Part shown: piece by piece, positions 1 to 8,272 of the stretch
Layout: each line of letters starts with the position of its first letter
Position numbering within the stretch: position 1 is the first letter of the stretch
Source of the DNA: JBFGCM01 sp041581135
GTDB taxonomy: Bacteria > Actinomycetota > Acidimicrobiia > Spongiisociales > UBA5794
NCBI GenBank assembly: GCA_041581135.1
Contig: JBFGCM010000012.1
Coordinates: 1 to 57,196 of the forward strand
Reading direction: 5' to 3'
DNA length: 57,196 bases
Position numbers and translations under genes: made by a program
Notes under the pieces: generated by a model
What the model was told of the DNA's origin: nothing
Databases searched by the model: none
The model's input: the letters and a program-made list of their open reading frames with translations, nothing else

Positions 1-881
1 GGCCCGCAGTGGAGGTGCACATCTCCAATGTGCGCTCGAGGGAGGAGTGGCGGCGCCGCTCGGTGGTGGCTCCGGCGTGCGTCTACACCATCTACGGCCG
101 CGGCACCGATGGGTACCGCGATGCGATTCGACACCTCCACTACCGCACCCGGGGAGACCCCGATCTCGTGGCGTACGGGCCAGACGCAGAACAGGTGGGT
201 GATCTGCGGCTTCCGGCCGGGGCGGGCTCCCACCCCGGGGTGATCCTGCTCCATGGCGGGTTCTGGAAAGACCACTGGACCCGCGATCTGATGGATGGCC
301 TGGCCGTGGCACTCATCGCCGACGGCGTGGCCACCTGGAACGTCGAGTACTCACGTGTCGGCTGCGGCGGTGGATGGCCGACAACGCTGCACGACGTGGC
401 ACGCGCCGTCGACAACGTCCCGGACGCGATCGACCGGGAACGTCTGGTACTCATCGGCCACTCCGCCGGTGGCCAGCTGGCCTTGTGGGCGGCCGGCCGA
501 CGCAGCCTCGCCGCCGGCACCCCCGGCGCCTCTCCCGAGGTCGACCCGGTCGGGGTGGTGGCACTGGCGCCGGTCGCCGATCTCACCACTGCGGCCGGAT
601 ACGACAACGGGGCGACCGAAGCGTTCCTCCGCAGTCCCCCACCTCACGTGCGCTACGAATCGACCTCCCCGCAGCAGCTGAGCCTGGGCGACATCCCCGC
701 TGCCCTCGTCCACGACGTACTCGACGACACCGTGCCCATCGGAGTGTCGGAGGCCTACGCCGCAGCCCACCCTGGCGCCGAGCTGTTCGCCATTCCCGAC
801 GCCGGTCACATGGACGTCATCGACCCGGGAGCAGCCGCGTACCCGACCATTCTCGAGCAGGTCCGCCGCTTGGTCGATTGA
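1..881 (+). CDS. AroQ (type II 3-dehydroquinate dehydratase) C-terminus fused to an alpha/beta hydrolase, 5' partial
   Basis: The open frame begins before the window (first full codon at base 3). The first ~45 residues match the C-terminal part of type II 3-dehydroquinase, the shikimate-pathway enzyme that dehydrates 3-dehydroquinate: the EVHISN motif with the catalytic His, then REEWRRRS and a GY-x-x-AI-x-HL end. Without a stop the frame continues into an alpha/beta hydrolase with an oxyanion-hole HGGFW motif (about residue 80), the nucleophile GHSAGG (about residue 150), and a late Asp and His (LDDTVP, DAGH). HGGxW is typical of arylformamidase and carboxylesterase-like enzymes, so the second activity is probably an esterase or amidase. 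The apparent GTG at base 9 lies inside the AroQ core, so it is not the true start. The gene converges on the aminotransferase with a 2-nt gap. Confidence 0.8.
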   Translation, partial: PAVEVHISNVRSREEWRRRSVVAPACVYTIYGRGTDGYRDAIRHLHYRTRGDPDLVAYGPDAEQVGDLRLPAGAGSHPGVILLHGGFWKDHWTRDLMDGLAVALIADGVATWNVEYSRVGCGGGWPTTLHDVARAVDNVPDAIDRERLVLIGHSAGGQLALWAAGRRSLAAGTPGASPEVDPVGVVALAPVADLTTAAGYDNGATEAFLRSPPPHVRYESTSPQQLSLGDIPAALVHDVLDDTVPIGVSEAYAAAHPGAELFAIPDAGHMDVIDPGAAAYPTILEQVRRLVD

Positions 882-883
882 CC

Positions 884-2074
884 TCAGCCGGCGGCGACGA
901 ACGCCTGGAAGCGGCCCAGGCCCTCGGCGAGGTCGTCGTCGGAGAGGGCGAACGAGAATCGCACGAAACCCGGTGCACCGAACGGATCGCCGGGCACCAC
1001 CGCCACCTGGATCTCGTCGAGCAGGACCGCCGCAAGGTCGAGCGAGCTGGCGACGTGCCGTCCCGCCCACTCCCGGCCCAGCAGACCGGCCACCGACGGA
1101 AACGCGTAGAACGCCCCTTCGGGCTCGCTGCACACCACGCCCTCGATGTCATTCAACATCGTCACCATGGTGCGACGCCGCCGATCGAAAGCTTCGCGCA
1201 TCTCCATCACGGCATCCAACGGTCCCGACACTGCGGCCAGGGCTGCTCGTTGGGCGAGGTTCGACACGTTGGAGGTCATGTGTGACTGGAGCCGTCCCGC
1301 CGCGGCGCTGACCTCGGGGGGGCCGATGAGCCAGCCGACGCGCCAGCCGGTCATGGCGTAGGTCTTGGCGACCCCGTTGACCACCACCACCTTCGCCTCC
1401 GGGGCCTGCACGGCGAGCGACGAGAACACGGCTGAGCCGTAGACGAGGTGCTCGTAGATCTCGTCGGTCAGCACCCAGATGCCGTGCTCGGCGGCCCAGG
1501 CCCCGATGGCAGCCACCTGGTCCGGCGGGTACACCGCCCCCGTCGGATTGGACGGCGACACGAAGATCAGCATCTTGGTGCGTTCCGTCCGGGCCGCGTC
1601 CAATGCGGCCACCGACACCTGGAACCCCTCCTCCTGCGTGGTGGGAACGACCACCGGCGAGGCACCGGCCAGCTTGACCGCCTCGGGGTACGTCACCCAG
1701 TACGGCGCCGGTAACAGCACGTCGTCGCCGGGATCCAGCAGCACCTGGCAGCTGGAGAAGACGGCGTGCTTACCGCCATTCGTCACGATCACGTGCGCCG
1801 GATCCACCTCGTAGCCCGAGTCACGCAGCGTCTTACCGGCAATGGCTGCGCGCAGCTCAGGGAGGCCGGCGGCGGGCGTGTACTTGTGGTTCTTGACGTC
1901 ACCGGCTGCGTTGATGGCAGCCGACACGATGGCATCCGGCGTCGGGAAGTCGGGCTCCCCGGCCCCGAACCCGATCACGTGGGCTCCCTCGCCACGTAGC
2001 TCCGCGGCCCGGCGCGTGATGGCCAACGTAGCCGACTCGGTGATATCGGCGGCCCGGCGTGAAATGTCGCCCAT
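884..2074 (-). CDS. Pyridoxal-phosphate aspartate/aromatic aminotransferase (class I)
   Basis: A 396-residue fold-type I aminotransferase of the aspartate aminotransferase (AspC/AspB) type, exchanging amino groups between an amino acid and a 2-oxo acid. Visible signatures are GFGAGEPDFPTP near the N-terminus, the PAPYWVTYPE and SPSNPTGAVY segments, TDEIYEHLVY, and the PLP-lysine region NGVAKTYAMTGWRVGW. The frame stays open far upstream, but the ATG at 2074 gives the family-like N-terminus (MGDISRRAADI) and has a GGAGG ribosome-binding site just before it. It is divergent from the AlkA-like gene across 39 bp. The exact amino-acid preference cannot be read from the sequence. Confidence 0.9.
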   Translation of the reverse strand: MGDISRRAADITESATLAITRRAAELRGEGAHVIGFGAGEPDFPTPDAIVSAAINAAGDVKNHKYTPAAGLPELRAAIAGKTLRDSGYEVDPAHVIVTNGGKHAVFSSCQVLLDPGDDVLLPAPYWVTYPEAVKLAGASPVVVPTTQEEGFQVSVAALDAARTERTKMLIFVSPSNPTGAVYPPDQVAAIGAWAAEHGIWVLTDEIYEHLVYGSAVFSSLAVQAPEAKVVVVNGVAKTYAMTGWRVGWLIGPPEVSAAAGRLQSHMTSNVSNLAQRAALAAVSGPLDAVMEMREAFDRRRRTMVTMLNDIEGVVCSEPEGAFYAFPSVAGLLGREWAGRHVASSLDLAAVLLDEIQVAVVPGDPFGAPGFVRFSFALSDDDLAEGLGRFQAFVAAG

Positions 2075-2113
2075 GTCAACCTCCAGTGCGGCATCGCACC
2101 CTAGTTTCCAGGC

Positions 2114-2980
2114 ATGGGGCACATCACGTTCCGAAGCCGATGGCCACTCGACCTGGCCGCTTCCACCGCCCGTTACCTCCGGTGGGGACCGGATCCCATG
2201 ACCGTGATCGAGGACGATCGGGTGGGGCGCATCGTGGCACGCGACGACGGTGCCTTCCCCTACGTCGTTTCCCAACGGGCGGACGGCGCGGTCGAGATCA
2301 CGAGCCCGCGCCCGGAGGACGCCCTGATGGACCTGCGCGCCCGGCTGGCAGAGGATCTGCCGCGAGACGGCATCGAGGCGCTCGCCGCCCGTGATCGACG
2401 CATCGGATCCCTCTATGCGAGCGCCGGCGGCTACCGCCCGCCGCTCGAACCGGACCCGCTGCAGTCGCTGGTGACGGCCGTCACGGCCCAACAGGTGAAC
2501 TTGCGGTGGGCCACCACGACCCGCACACGCCTCGTCCATCGATTCGGCACGGCTCACCGCTTCGCCGGGCTGGACATGTGGGAGTTCCCCGGCGCCGAGC
2601 CGCTGAGCCGGGCCGACCCGTCCGAGCTGCGGGCCCTGCAGTTCACGACCCGCAAGGCGGAGTACATCGTCGGTATCGCCGCCGCCGTGCACACCGGAGC
2701 CCTCGACGGCATCCACACGGACCCGGCGGACGCCGTGATTCGCCGGCTCACTGCCATCCGAGGTGTCGGCAGATGGACCGCGGACTGGTTCCTGGCGAGG
2801 TGTCTGGGGCGACCGGACGTCATCGCCGCCGGCGATCTCGGCGTTCGCAAGGCGGTGAGCCACGTGTATATGGGAGTCGAAGGCTTGCTCTCCGAAGACG
2901 AGGTGCGCGACGTGACGGCGCCGTGGGGTGATGGCACCAACTGGGCGGTCCACCTGTTGTTGGAGCGGCTCAATTCATGA
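2114..2980 (+). CDS. AlkA-type DNA-3-methyladenine glycosylase (HhH-GPD)
   Basis: A 288-residue base-excision repair glycosylase that would remove alkylated purines. The helix-hairpin-helix lies at residues ~212-224 (LTAIRGVGRWTAD), followed by the GPD-type segment with the likely catalytic Asp at residue 241 (GDLGVRKAV). The VTAVTAQQVN segment (residues ~121-129) is typical of AlkA/OGG folds. There is no Fe-S cysteine cluster, so it is not Nth/MutY. The ATG at 2114 has a -10-like TAGTTT 6 nt upstream (2102-2107) and no Shine-Dalgarno sequence, suggesting a leaderless transcript. The stop is close to the next gene, so the two may be co-transcribed. Confidence 0.85.
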   Translation: MGHITFRSRWPLDLAASTARYLRWGPDPMTVIEDDRVGRIVARDDGAFPYVVSQRADGAVEITSPRPEDALMDLRARLAEDLPRDGIEALAARDRRIGSLYASAGGYRPPLEPDPLQSLVTAVTAQQVNLRWATTTRTRLVHRFGTAHRFAGLDMWEFPGAEPLSRADPSELRALQFTTRKAEYIVGIAAAVHTGALDGIHTDPADAVIRRLTAIRGVGRWTADWFLARCLGRPDVIAAGDLGVRKAVSHVYMGVEGLLSEDEVRDVTAPWGDGTNWAVHLLLERLNS

Positions 2981-3003
2981 CAGTTGGGATAGGCTCCGGG
3001 GCC

Positions 3004-3558
3004 ATGCCGAGCATCATGTGGCGCCGGGCCGACCATACGGGGTTGGAACGCGCCGTCTTCGAGTTCCGCGCCGACGGCACCCGACTCTCCGGTACCACGC
3101 TGGTGGTGAGCCAGGACGAGCCGTTCGAGATTCGGTGGAGCGTCATCACGGCGCCCGACGGCTCGACCGTCACCGTGGGGGCGCACCTCCAGGGCGAGAG
3201 CACGAACCGCCATCTGTCGTTGAGCAGCGACGGCGCCGGCGCGTGGAGCACGGGTGACGACCCGGTGCTCGAGCTGTACGGCGCCACCGACGTCGACCTG
3301 GGCTGGACGCCGGCGACGAACACGCTGGCAATCCGCCGGCTGGGCCTCGACATCGGTGAGACCGGCGAAACCACCGTGGTGCGCATTCCCTTTCCCGAGC
3401 GCGACATCGAACGGATGACGCACCGGTACACCAAGCTGGCTACCGACCGTTACGAGTACCGGTCCGGCGAGGCGACGGCCACCCTCACCGTGGACGAACA
3501 CGGCATCGTCACGGACTATCCCCAGGGGTGGATCGAAGTGGCGAGGAGCAGCCCATGA
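3004..3558 (+). CDS. Putative glycolipid-binding domain protein (DUF1089/PF06475-like)
   Basis: About 184 residues starting MPSIMWRRADHTGLERAVF, rich in beta strands with a PQGWIEV ending. The start MxWR, the LExG-type opening and the overall length match the putative glycolipid-binding family (PF06475); the family's biochemical role is not established. Two starts are possible. ATG 2977 overlaps the stop of the glycosylase gene (ATGA). ATG 3004 lies 8 nt after a -10-like TAGGCT (2990-2995) and gives the family-like N-terminus, so I prefer it. The 3' end overlaps the sixA start by 4 nt, implying translational coupling. Confidence 0.7.
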   Translation: MPSIMWRRADHTGLERAVFEFRADGTRLSGTTLVVSQDEPFEIRWSVITAPDGSTVTVGAHLQGESTNRHLSLSSDGAGAWSTGDDPVLELYGATDVDLGWTPATNTLAIRRLGLDIGETGETTVVRIPFPERDIERMTHRYTKLATDRYEYRSGEATATLTVDEHGIVTDYPQGWIEVARSSP

Positions 3559-4043
3559 AGCTGGTGGTGCTCATGCGCCACGGCAAGTCCGATTGGGACG
3601 CCGGTGCCCGCGACGACCACTCCCGTCCGCTGGCTCGGCGCGGCGAGCGGGCCGCGATCGCCATGGGCCGGCTGCTCGCCGAGGCCGGCGTGGTCCCGGA
3701 CGTGGTGGTGACCTCGTCGGCGACGCGGGCCCGCACCACGGCCGAGCTGGCGGTGCAGGCGATGCTACGTGCCGTGCCGATCCACATCACCGATGCGCTG
3801 TACGGCACCAGCCCCGGGATGGTGTTCGACGAGATTCACCGCCTCGACGAACGCACCGAGTCGGTGATGCTGGTGGGACATGAACCAACCTGGTCGGCAA
3901 CCGCACGGATCATGACGGGCGGCGCGGTGGTGGTGAAGACGGCGACGGTGGTCGGCATCGAGTTCGGGGCGTCACGCTGGGCCCATGTGTCGCCGGGTGC
4001 AGGGTCGCTCTGGTTCGTCCACCAGCCTCGCCTGTTGGGCTGA
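3555..4043 (+). CDS. sixA: Phosphohistidine phosphatase SixA family
   Basis: A 162-residue histidine-phosphatase-superfamily protein. The RHGKSDWD motif at residues 8-15 supplies the phosphate-accepting His, and later VGHEPTW supplies the second active-site His. The short length without an insertion fits SixA, which dephosphorylates histidine phosphotransfer domains; specificity in actinomycetes is unproven. The ATG at 3555 overlaps the preceding stop (ATGA), so an upstream in-frame alternative is not needed. It ends 6 nt from the convergent small gene. Confidence 0.85.
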   Translation: MKLVVLMRHGKSDWDAGARDDHSRPLARRGERAAIAMGRLLAEAGVVPDVVVTSSATRARTTAELAVQAMLRAVPIHITDALYGTSPGMVFDEIHRLDERTESVMLVGHEPTWSATARIMTGGAVVVKTATVVGIEFGASRWAHVSPGAGSLWFVHQPRLLG

Positions 4044-4049
4044 AGAACG

Positions 4050-4427
4050 TCAGCTGCGCTGGGCCAGCTCGACGCCCTTCTGATACCACTGCGGGATCTT
4101 GAGCCCGGCCCATGCGTTGGTCTTCGGCTTCACCTCACACTCCCGGGCCAGCGGGAGGAGGCCGATGTGGCGGGCGCCGGCTTGGCGGAGTGCGGCGGCG
4201 AAGGCCTCTCGGGCCGTCATCTCGGCGTCTTGCTCCTCGAGGCCGTCCACGTCGGCTTCGAGACGAAGCTTGGCGGTGAGTAGGTCACCCCTGATGGCGG
4301 CGTTGTGGAGGACGGAGCTCTTGTCGATCTCAGCCTGTACCCGATCGAGATGTTCCCGCAGCGCCGAGAGGTCGTTCTCCCACGCGATGCGGCGAGTGAC
4401 GGTGAACTCGACGGAAACTCGGAACAT
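4050..4427 (-). CDS. Hypothetical protein, 125 aa
   Basis: I do not recognise this protein. The N-terminal strand (MFRVSVEFTVTRR) is followed by a long predicted helix or coiled coil (~residues 17-60, Glu/Leu/Arg rich), then an Ala-rich stretch and a Trp-containing end (AWAGLKIPQWYQKG). The ATG at 4427 is preceded by a strong purine box (GGGGG), so I prefer it to the in-frame start 36 nt upstream. Its upstream region holds the inverted repeat at 4480-4494, a possible operator. There is no signal peptide or membrane span. It could be a small regulator or antitoxin-like protein, but nothing proves that. Confidence 0.6.
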   Translation of the reverse strand: MFRVSVEFTVTRRIAWENDLSALREHLDRVQAEIDKSSVLHNAAIRGDLLTAKLRLEADVDGLEEQDAEMTAREAFAAALRQAGARHIGLLPLARECEVKPKTNAWAGLKIPQWYQKGVELAQRS

Positions 4428-4479
4428 GATTCCCCCTGTCTCGTAGGCGTACCGAGGGAGCACTCGGTGGGGTTGTGCT

Positions 4480-4494
4480 ACTACTCAAAGTAGT
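4480..4494. promoter_or_regulatory. Perfect inverted repeat, candidate operator
   Basis: ACTACT-caa-AGTAGT, a perfect 6-bp inverted repeat about 53 bp upstream of the 125-aa gene and between it and the dnaE2 3' end. A second, smaller repeat (GTGG-N5-CCAC, 4493-4505) overlaps it. Position and symmetry suggest a repressor site on the promoter of the small gene; the protein that would bind is unknown. Confidence 0.4.
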
Positions 4495-4546
4495 GGAAAT
4501 GCCACAGAAAGTGAGGGATCATCCTCGCCGGTGCCACGCTGACTGG

Positions 4547-7500
4547 TCACCGAAAGTCGCGCGACGGGATGGAGGTGCCGTCACCGACGCTCCACTCGGC
4601 GAAGCGATGTGCCACGAGGTTGGTGACGCCATCTTGGAACTCCAGTCGGCCCTCGATGACGACGCCCACCGCCTTGCGAGCGATCTCCCAGTTCGCGTCC
4701 CACACCTGGGGCATCACGATCACGTTGAGCAGGCCGGTCTCGTCCTCGAGATTGAGGAATCGCACCCCCTTGGCGGTACCCGGACGCTGCCGGTGGGTGA
4801 TGATGCCGCCTACCCGCGCCTTCGCCCCGTGTGTGCGCAGGGAGAGGGCGTCGGCGATCGTGAGGCAGCCCTCTGCATCGAACCGGTCCCGCACGAACGC
4901 GACCGGGTGCGTCACCGAGATCCCGGTGGACCACAAATCCGCCTGCATCTCCTGGAATCGGCTCATGTCGGGCAGCTCCGGAGCGCCGACACCCTCGGCG
5001 AGCGCCAGCCGATCGGGACCCAGGCCGCTGAGGGGGCCGGCTGCCCACATTCCGTCGCGCCGCCCGACACCCAGCGAAGCCATGGCTCCCGCCGCCGCCA
5101 GGCCCTCGAGCGCATCCACCCGCAGACCGGTGCGTTGCGCCACATCCTCGACCGAGGTGAACGGCCCGGCCACCATCCGGGCCGCCTCGATCCGGGCGAT
5201 GTCGGCATCCCCCAGGTTGCGCACGTAGCGCAGCCCGATGCGAACCGCCACGGCCAGCCGAAGCGGATCCTCCGCCGGCCCGCGGCCCCGCCGGTAGCGC
5301 CCGTCGAGGAACTCGACGATGTCGTCGGGGTCCGCGGTGGCGGGTTCGATGGTGCAGTCGAACGCGGACTCGTTGATGTCCGGAGGCCGTATCAGCACCC
5401 CGTGATGCACGGCGTCCTGCACCAGCGAATTGGGCGTGTAGAAGCCCATCGGTTGCGCGTTGAGGAGGCCGGCGAAGAACTCCGCCGGCCAGTGGTACTT
5501 GAGCCATGCCCCGGCGTACACGATGTACGCGAAGGACACCGAGTGGCTCTCCGGGAACCCGAACGAGGCAAAGCCCTGGAGCTTCTCCCAGATCTCATCG
5601 GCAGCCTCCCCGACGATGCCGTTGCCGGCCATACCGGCATACACCTCGTCCTCCAGCCGGTCCATCGCCTCCTGGGAACGCTTCGACGACATGGCGGCGC
5701 GGAGCCGGTCAGATTGGCCGGGCGTGAACCCGGCACAGATACGGGCGAGCTCCATGAGCTGCTCTTGGAACACGGGTACACCGAGTGTCTTCTCCAGGAT
5801 GGGCTCAGTGGATGGGTGCGGATACACCACCGGCTCCTCCCCATTGCGCCGGCGCAGGTACGGATGCACCGAGTGCCCCTGGATGGGTCCGGGCCGGATG
5901 AGCGCCACCTCCACCGCCAAGTCGTAGAAGGTCTTCGGCTTCATGCGGGGGAGGGTGGCCATCTGGGCCCGAGACTCCACTTGGAAGACACCCACGGTAT
6001 CTGCCTTGGTGAGGGCGTGATACACCACCGGCTCCTGCGGTATCCGGGCGAGATCGATGTCCACCCCGTGCAGATCCCGAATCATGTCGACGGTGATGTG
6101 GAGACCATTGAGGGCCCCGAGGGCGAGCAAGTCGAACTTGACGACGCCCATCGCGGCGCAGTCGTCCTTGTCCCACTGCACCACCGAACGGTCCTCCATG
6201 CGCCCCCATTCGACGGGAACCACTTCCCACAGGGGCCGCTGCGCGATGACCATGCCACCGGAGTGGATGCCGAGGTGGCGAGGGAAACCGTCGAGACGGT
6301 GGCACATCTCGTAGATCCGATCGGCGGTGAACCCGGCCGGCAGATCCACCAGGCCGGCCAGTGCCTGAGGATCGCGGGTATCGACGTACTTGGTGAGGCC
6401 GTTGACCTGGGCCTGGGTGAGACCGAAGGCCTTGCCGACGTCCTGCAGCACCGACCGCGCCCGGTAGGTGATGACGTTCGCCACCATGGCGGCTCGCTCC
6501 CTGCCGTATCGCCGATAGCAGTACTGGATCACCTCTTCGCGACGCTCCGCCTCGAAGTCGATGTCGATGTCGGGGGGGCGGCCTCGTTCTTCCGAAAGGA
6601 AACGCTCGAACGGCAGCGACAACCGGATCGGATCCACCCGTGTGAGGCCGATGCACCGACACACGGCCGAATCGGCACCCGAACCCCGGATCTGGCAGTA
6701 GATGTCTTGGGAGCGTGCGAAGGACACGATGTCCCACGCCACCAGGAAGAAGCCGGCGAAGCCGAGCTGCTCGATGACCTCCAGCTCGTGCCGAAGCCGC
6801 GCGACGGCGACGGGGTCGATGCCACCTGCGCCGTCGGGATACACGTCCCTGGCTCCCTCCAGCACGAGATGCTCCAGGTATTCGATCTCGTCGGTGAACG
6901 GTCCCGGCATCGGGAAATCCGGAAGGCGCGGCGTGAGGAGATCCAGATCGAACGCGAGCTCACGGCCAAGCTCGGCCGCACGCCCCACCGCGCCCGGGTA
7001 GCGGGCGAAGAGGCGGGCGATGTCGGCCCGGTCCCGCAGATACCGCTCATCGGTGGCGGGCCGGAAGCCGTCGGCGACATCCAGGCTGCGGCGCTCGCCG
7101 ATGGCGGCCAAGACCTCGGCCAGCTCAGCTTCGGACCGGTACGCATGGTGAACGTTGTTGGTCGCCACGGTGGGGAGACCCAGCCGGATGGCAACGTCTG
7201 CGAGCACGTCGTTGCGGAGGTCGTCTTCCGGCAACCCGTGATCCCACAGTTCCACGTAGAGCCGACCGGGGAACAGCTCGCGCAGGCGGCTCGCCTCGCG
7301 GGTGGCGGTGGCGACATCTGCCCGGGCGGCGGCGCGAGCCACGGCGCCATGGGCACATCCCGTCAACGCCACCAGGCGACCGCTTCGAGATGCCTCGTCG
7401 AGTTCCGCATAGGCATAGATCGGCCGGTCCTTCTCGCCACGAAACTGGGCCTTGGTGATCAGACGGCTGACGGCGACGTAACCCCCCGGGGACGGTGCCA

Positions 7501-7888
7501 GGAGCACCAGATGATCGGTGGGAGCCACATCGGTGGGCTTGGAGCCGTGCATGCGCCGGATGCGTCCCCGACGGGTGGGATCTCCCTGCGGGGCCCAGAT
7601 GTCGGTCTCCGGATGATCGACCGGTCCCGGGATTGCTGCTTCTACCGATGGGGCGGGATCGGGGTGACGCGGCATGCCGACTTCGGTGCCGTACACGATG
7701 GGCATGCCGATGGCCTGTGCCGCGACGTGGCTCTTGACCACCCCGTAGAAGCCGTCGTGGTCGGTGACCGCCAAGGCCTCGTACTCCAGCTCGGCTGCTC
7801 GGGCCACGAGTGTCTCCGGGTGAGAGGCCCCGTCGAGGAAGCTGAAGTTGGTGTGGCAATGGAGTTCGGCGTACCGAGGTGGCTGCAT
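4547..7888 (-). CDS. dnaE2: Error-prone DNA polymerase III alpha subunit DnaE2/ImuC
   Basis: About 1113 residues: an N-terminal PHP domain (HCHTNFSFLDGASHPE near residue 10), the pol III palm with GSGADSA (~residue 400) and the catalytic PDIDIDFE motif (~residue 438), a tandem HhH region, and a C-terminal OB fold. The length and the short PHP-to-palm region match DnaE2, the damage-inducible translesion polymerase that works with ImuA'/ImuB. I place the start at ATG 7888, which has a GGGAGG ribosome-binding site and begins MQPPRYAELHCH; the upstream in-frame ATG at 7912 lies inside the LexA box and is unlikely to be used. The partner genes imuA'-imuB lie 25 kb away under an identical box. Confidence 0.95.
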   Translation of the reverse strand: MQPPRYAELHCHTNFSFLDGASHPETLVARAAELEYEALAVTDHDGFYGVVKSHVAAQAIGMPIVYGTEVGMPRHPDPAPSVEAAIPGPVDHPETDIWAPQGDPTRRGRIRRMHGSKPTDVAPTDHLVLLAPSPGGYVAVSRLITKAQFRGEKDRPIYAYAELDEASRSGRLVALTGCAHGAVARAAARADVATATREASRLRELFPGRLYVELWDHGLPEDDLRNDVLADVAIRLGLPTVATNNVHHAYRSEAELAEVLAAIGERRSLDVADGFRPATDERYLRDRADIARLFARYPGAVGRAAELGRELAFDLDLLTPRLPDFPMPGPFTDEIEYLEHLVLEGARDVYPDGAGGIDPVAVARLRHELEVIEQLGFAGFFLVAWDIVSFARSQDIYCQIRGSGADSAVCRCIGLTRVDPIRLSLPFERFLSEERGRPPDIDIDFEAERREEVIQYCYRRYGRERAAMVANVITYRARSVLQDVGKAFGLTQAQVNGLTKYVDTRDPQALAGLVDLPAGFTADRIYEMCHRLDGFPRHLGIHSGGMVIAQRPLWEVVPVEWGRMEDRSVVQWDKDDCAAMGVVKFDLLALGALNGLHITVDMIRDLHGVDIDLARIPQEPVVYHALTKADTVGVFQVESRAQMATLPRMKPKTFYDLAVEVALIRPGPIQGHSVHPYLRRRNGEEPVVYPHPSTEPILEKTLGVPVFQEQLMELARICAGFTPGQSDRLRAAMSSKRSQEAMDRLEDEVYAGMAGNGIVGEAADEIWEKLQGFASFGFPESHSVSFAYIVYAGAWLKYHWPAEFFAGLLNAQPMGFYTPNSLVQDAVHHGVLIRPPDINESAFDCTIEPATADPDDIVEFLDGRYRRGRGPAEDPLRLAVAVRIGLRYVRNLGDADIARIEAARMVAGPFTSVEDVAQRTGLRVDALEGLAAAGAMASLGVGRRDGMWAAGPLSGLGPDRLALAEGVGAPELPDMSRFQEMQADLWSTGISVTHPVAFVRDRFDAEGCLTIADALSLRTHGAKARVGGIITHRQRPGTAKGVRFLNLEDETGLLNVIVMPQVWDANWEIARKAVGVVIEGRLEFQDGVTNLVAHRFAEWSVGDGTSIPSRDFR

Positions 7889-7904
7889 GGCCTCCCGCAG
7901 TCTA

Positions 7905-7920
7905 TCGAACATATGTTCGA
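7905..7920. promoter_or_regulatory. LexA (SOS) box upstream of dnaE2
   Basis: TCGAACATATGTTCGA, a perfect match to the actinobacterial SOS palindrome TCGAAC-N4-GTTCGA, 17 bp before the chosen dnaE2 start. On the minus strand a -10-like TAGACT directly follows it, so bound LexA would block the promoter. The surrounding 22 bp (7904-7925) are identical to those before imuA' at 33158-33179. Confidence 0.93.
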
Positions 7921-7964
7921 TCGGCGAGCGCCGGACTCGCCAACCCGGCTACTGTCGGACCCCT

Positions 7965-8246
7965 ATGGGGGACACCGTTGACGGCATCGAATGGGCACGC
8001 AGCCACTGGCCGGAAGAGGACTGGCCGGACTGGCCCGACGCGAGCGATGAGCCCGCCGCCTCGCCTGCCTGGAGCCGGCGGCGCCTGCGCATCATCGCGC
8101 TGATCGTGGTCACCGCCATGGTGCTCGCCGCCGTCTTGCCGGCCGTGATCTCGGCGCTGCGTCGACCGCCGCCCGAGCCGTCACCGCCGGCGGTGACCAC
8201 GCTCGTGGATTCCTTGCCACGGAACGTGTTCAATGGTGTAACCTGA
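7965..8246 (+). CDS. Small single-pass membrane protein, hypothetical
   Basis: A 93-residue protein with an acidic, Trp-rich N-terminus (SHWPEEDWPDWPDA), a basic patch, one transmembrane helix (about residues 43-64, LRIIALIVVTAMVLAAVLPAVI) and a short Pro-rich outer tail. The topology is probably N-in/C-out. I do not recognise the family. ATG 7965 has TACTGT 9 nt upstream and no Shine-Dalgarno sequence. It is divergent from dnaE2, and the LexA box lies between them, so LexA could also affect it. It is followed 26 nt later by the DivIVA-like gene, possibly in one transcript. Confidence 0.6.
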   Translation: MGDTVDGIEWARSHWPEEDWPDWPDASDEPAASPAWSRRRLRIIALIVVTAMVLAAVLPAVISALRRPPPEPSPPAVTTLVDSLPRNVFNGVT

Positions 8247-8272
8247 GGCCAGTTGTTCGGGAAAGGGGAGGC

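Noticed and set aside
2075..2953. A 293-codon N-terminal extension of the aminotransferase frame
   Set aside because: It is antisense to the glycosylase gene, and a good ribosome site and the normal N-terminus are at 2074.
4475..7981. A 1168-codon open frame on the plus strand opposite dnaE2
   Set aside because: High GC makes long antisense frames; it is exactly antisense to a clear DnaE2 and has no family-like sequence.
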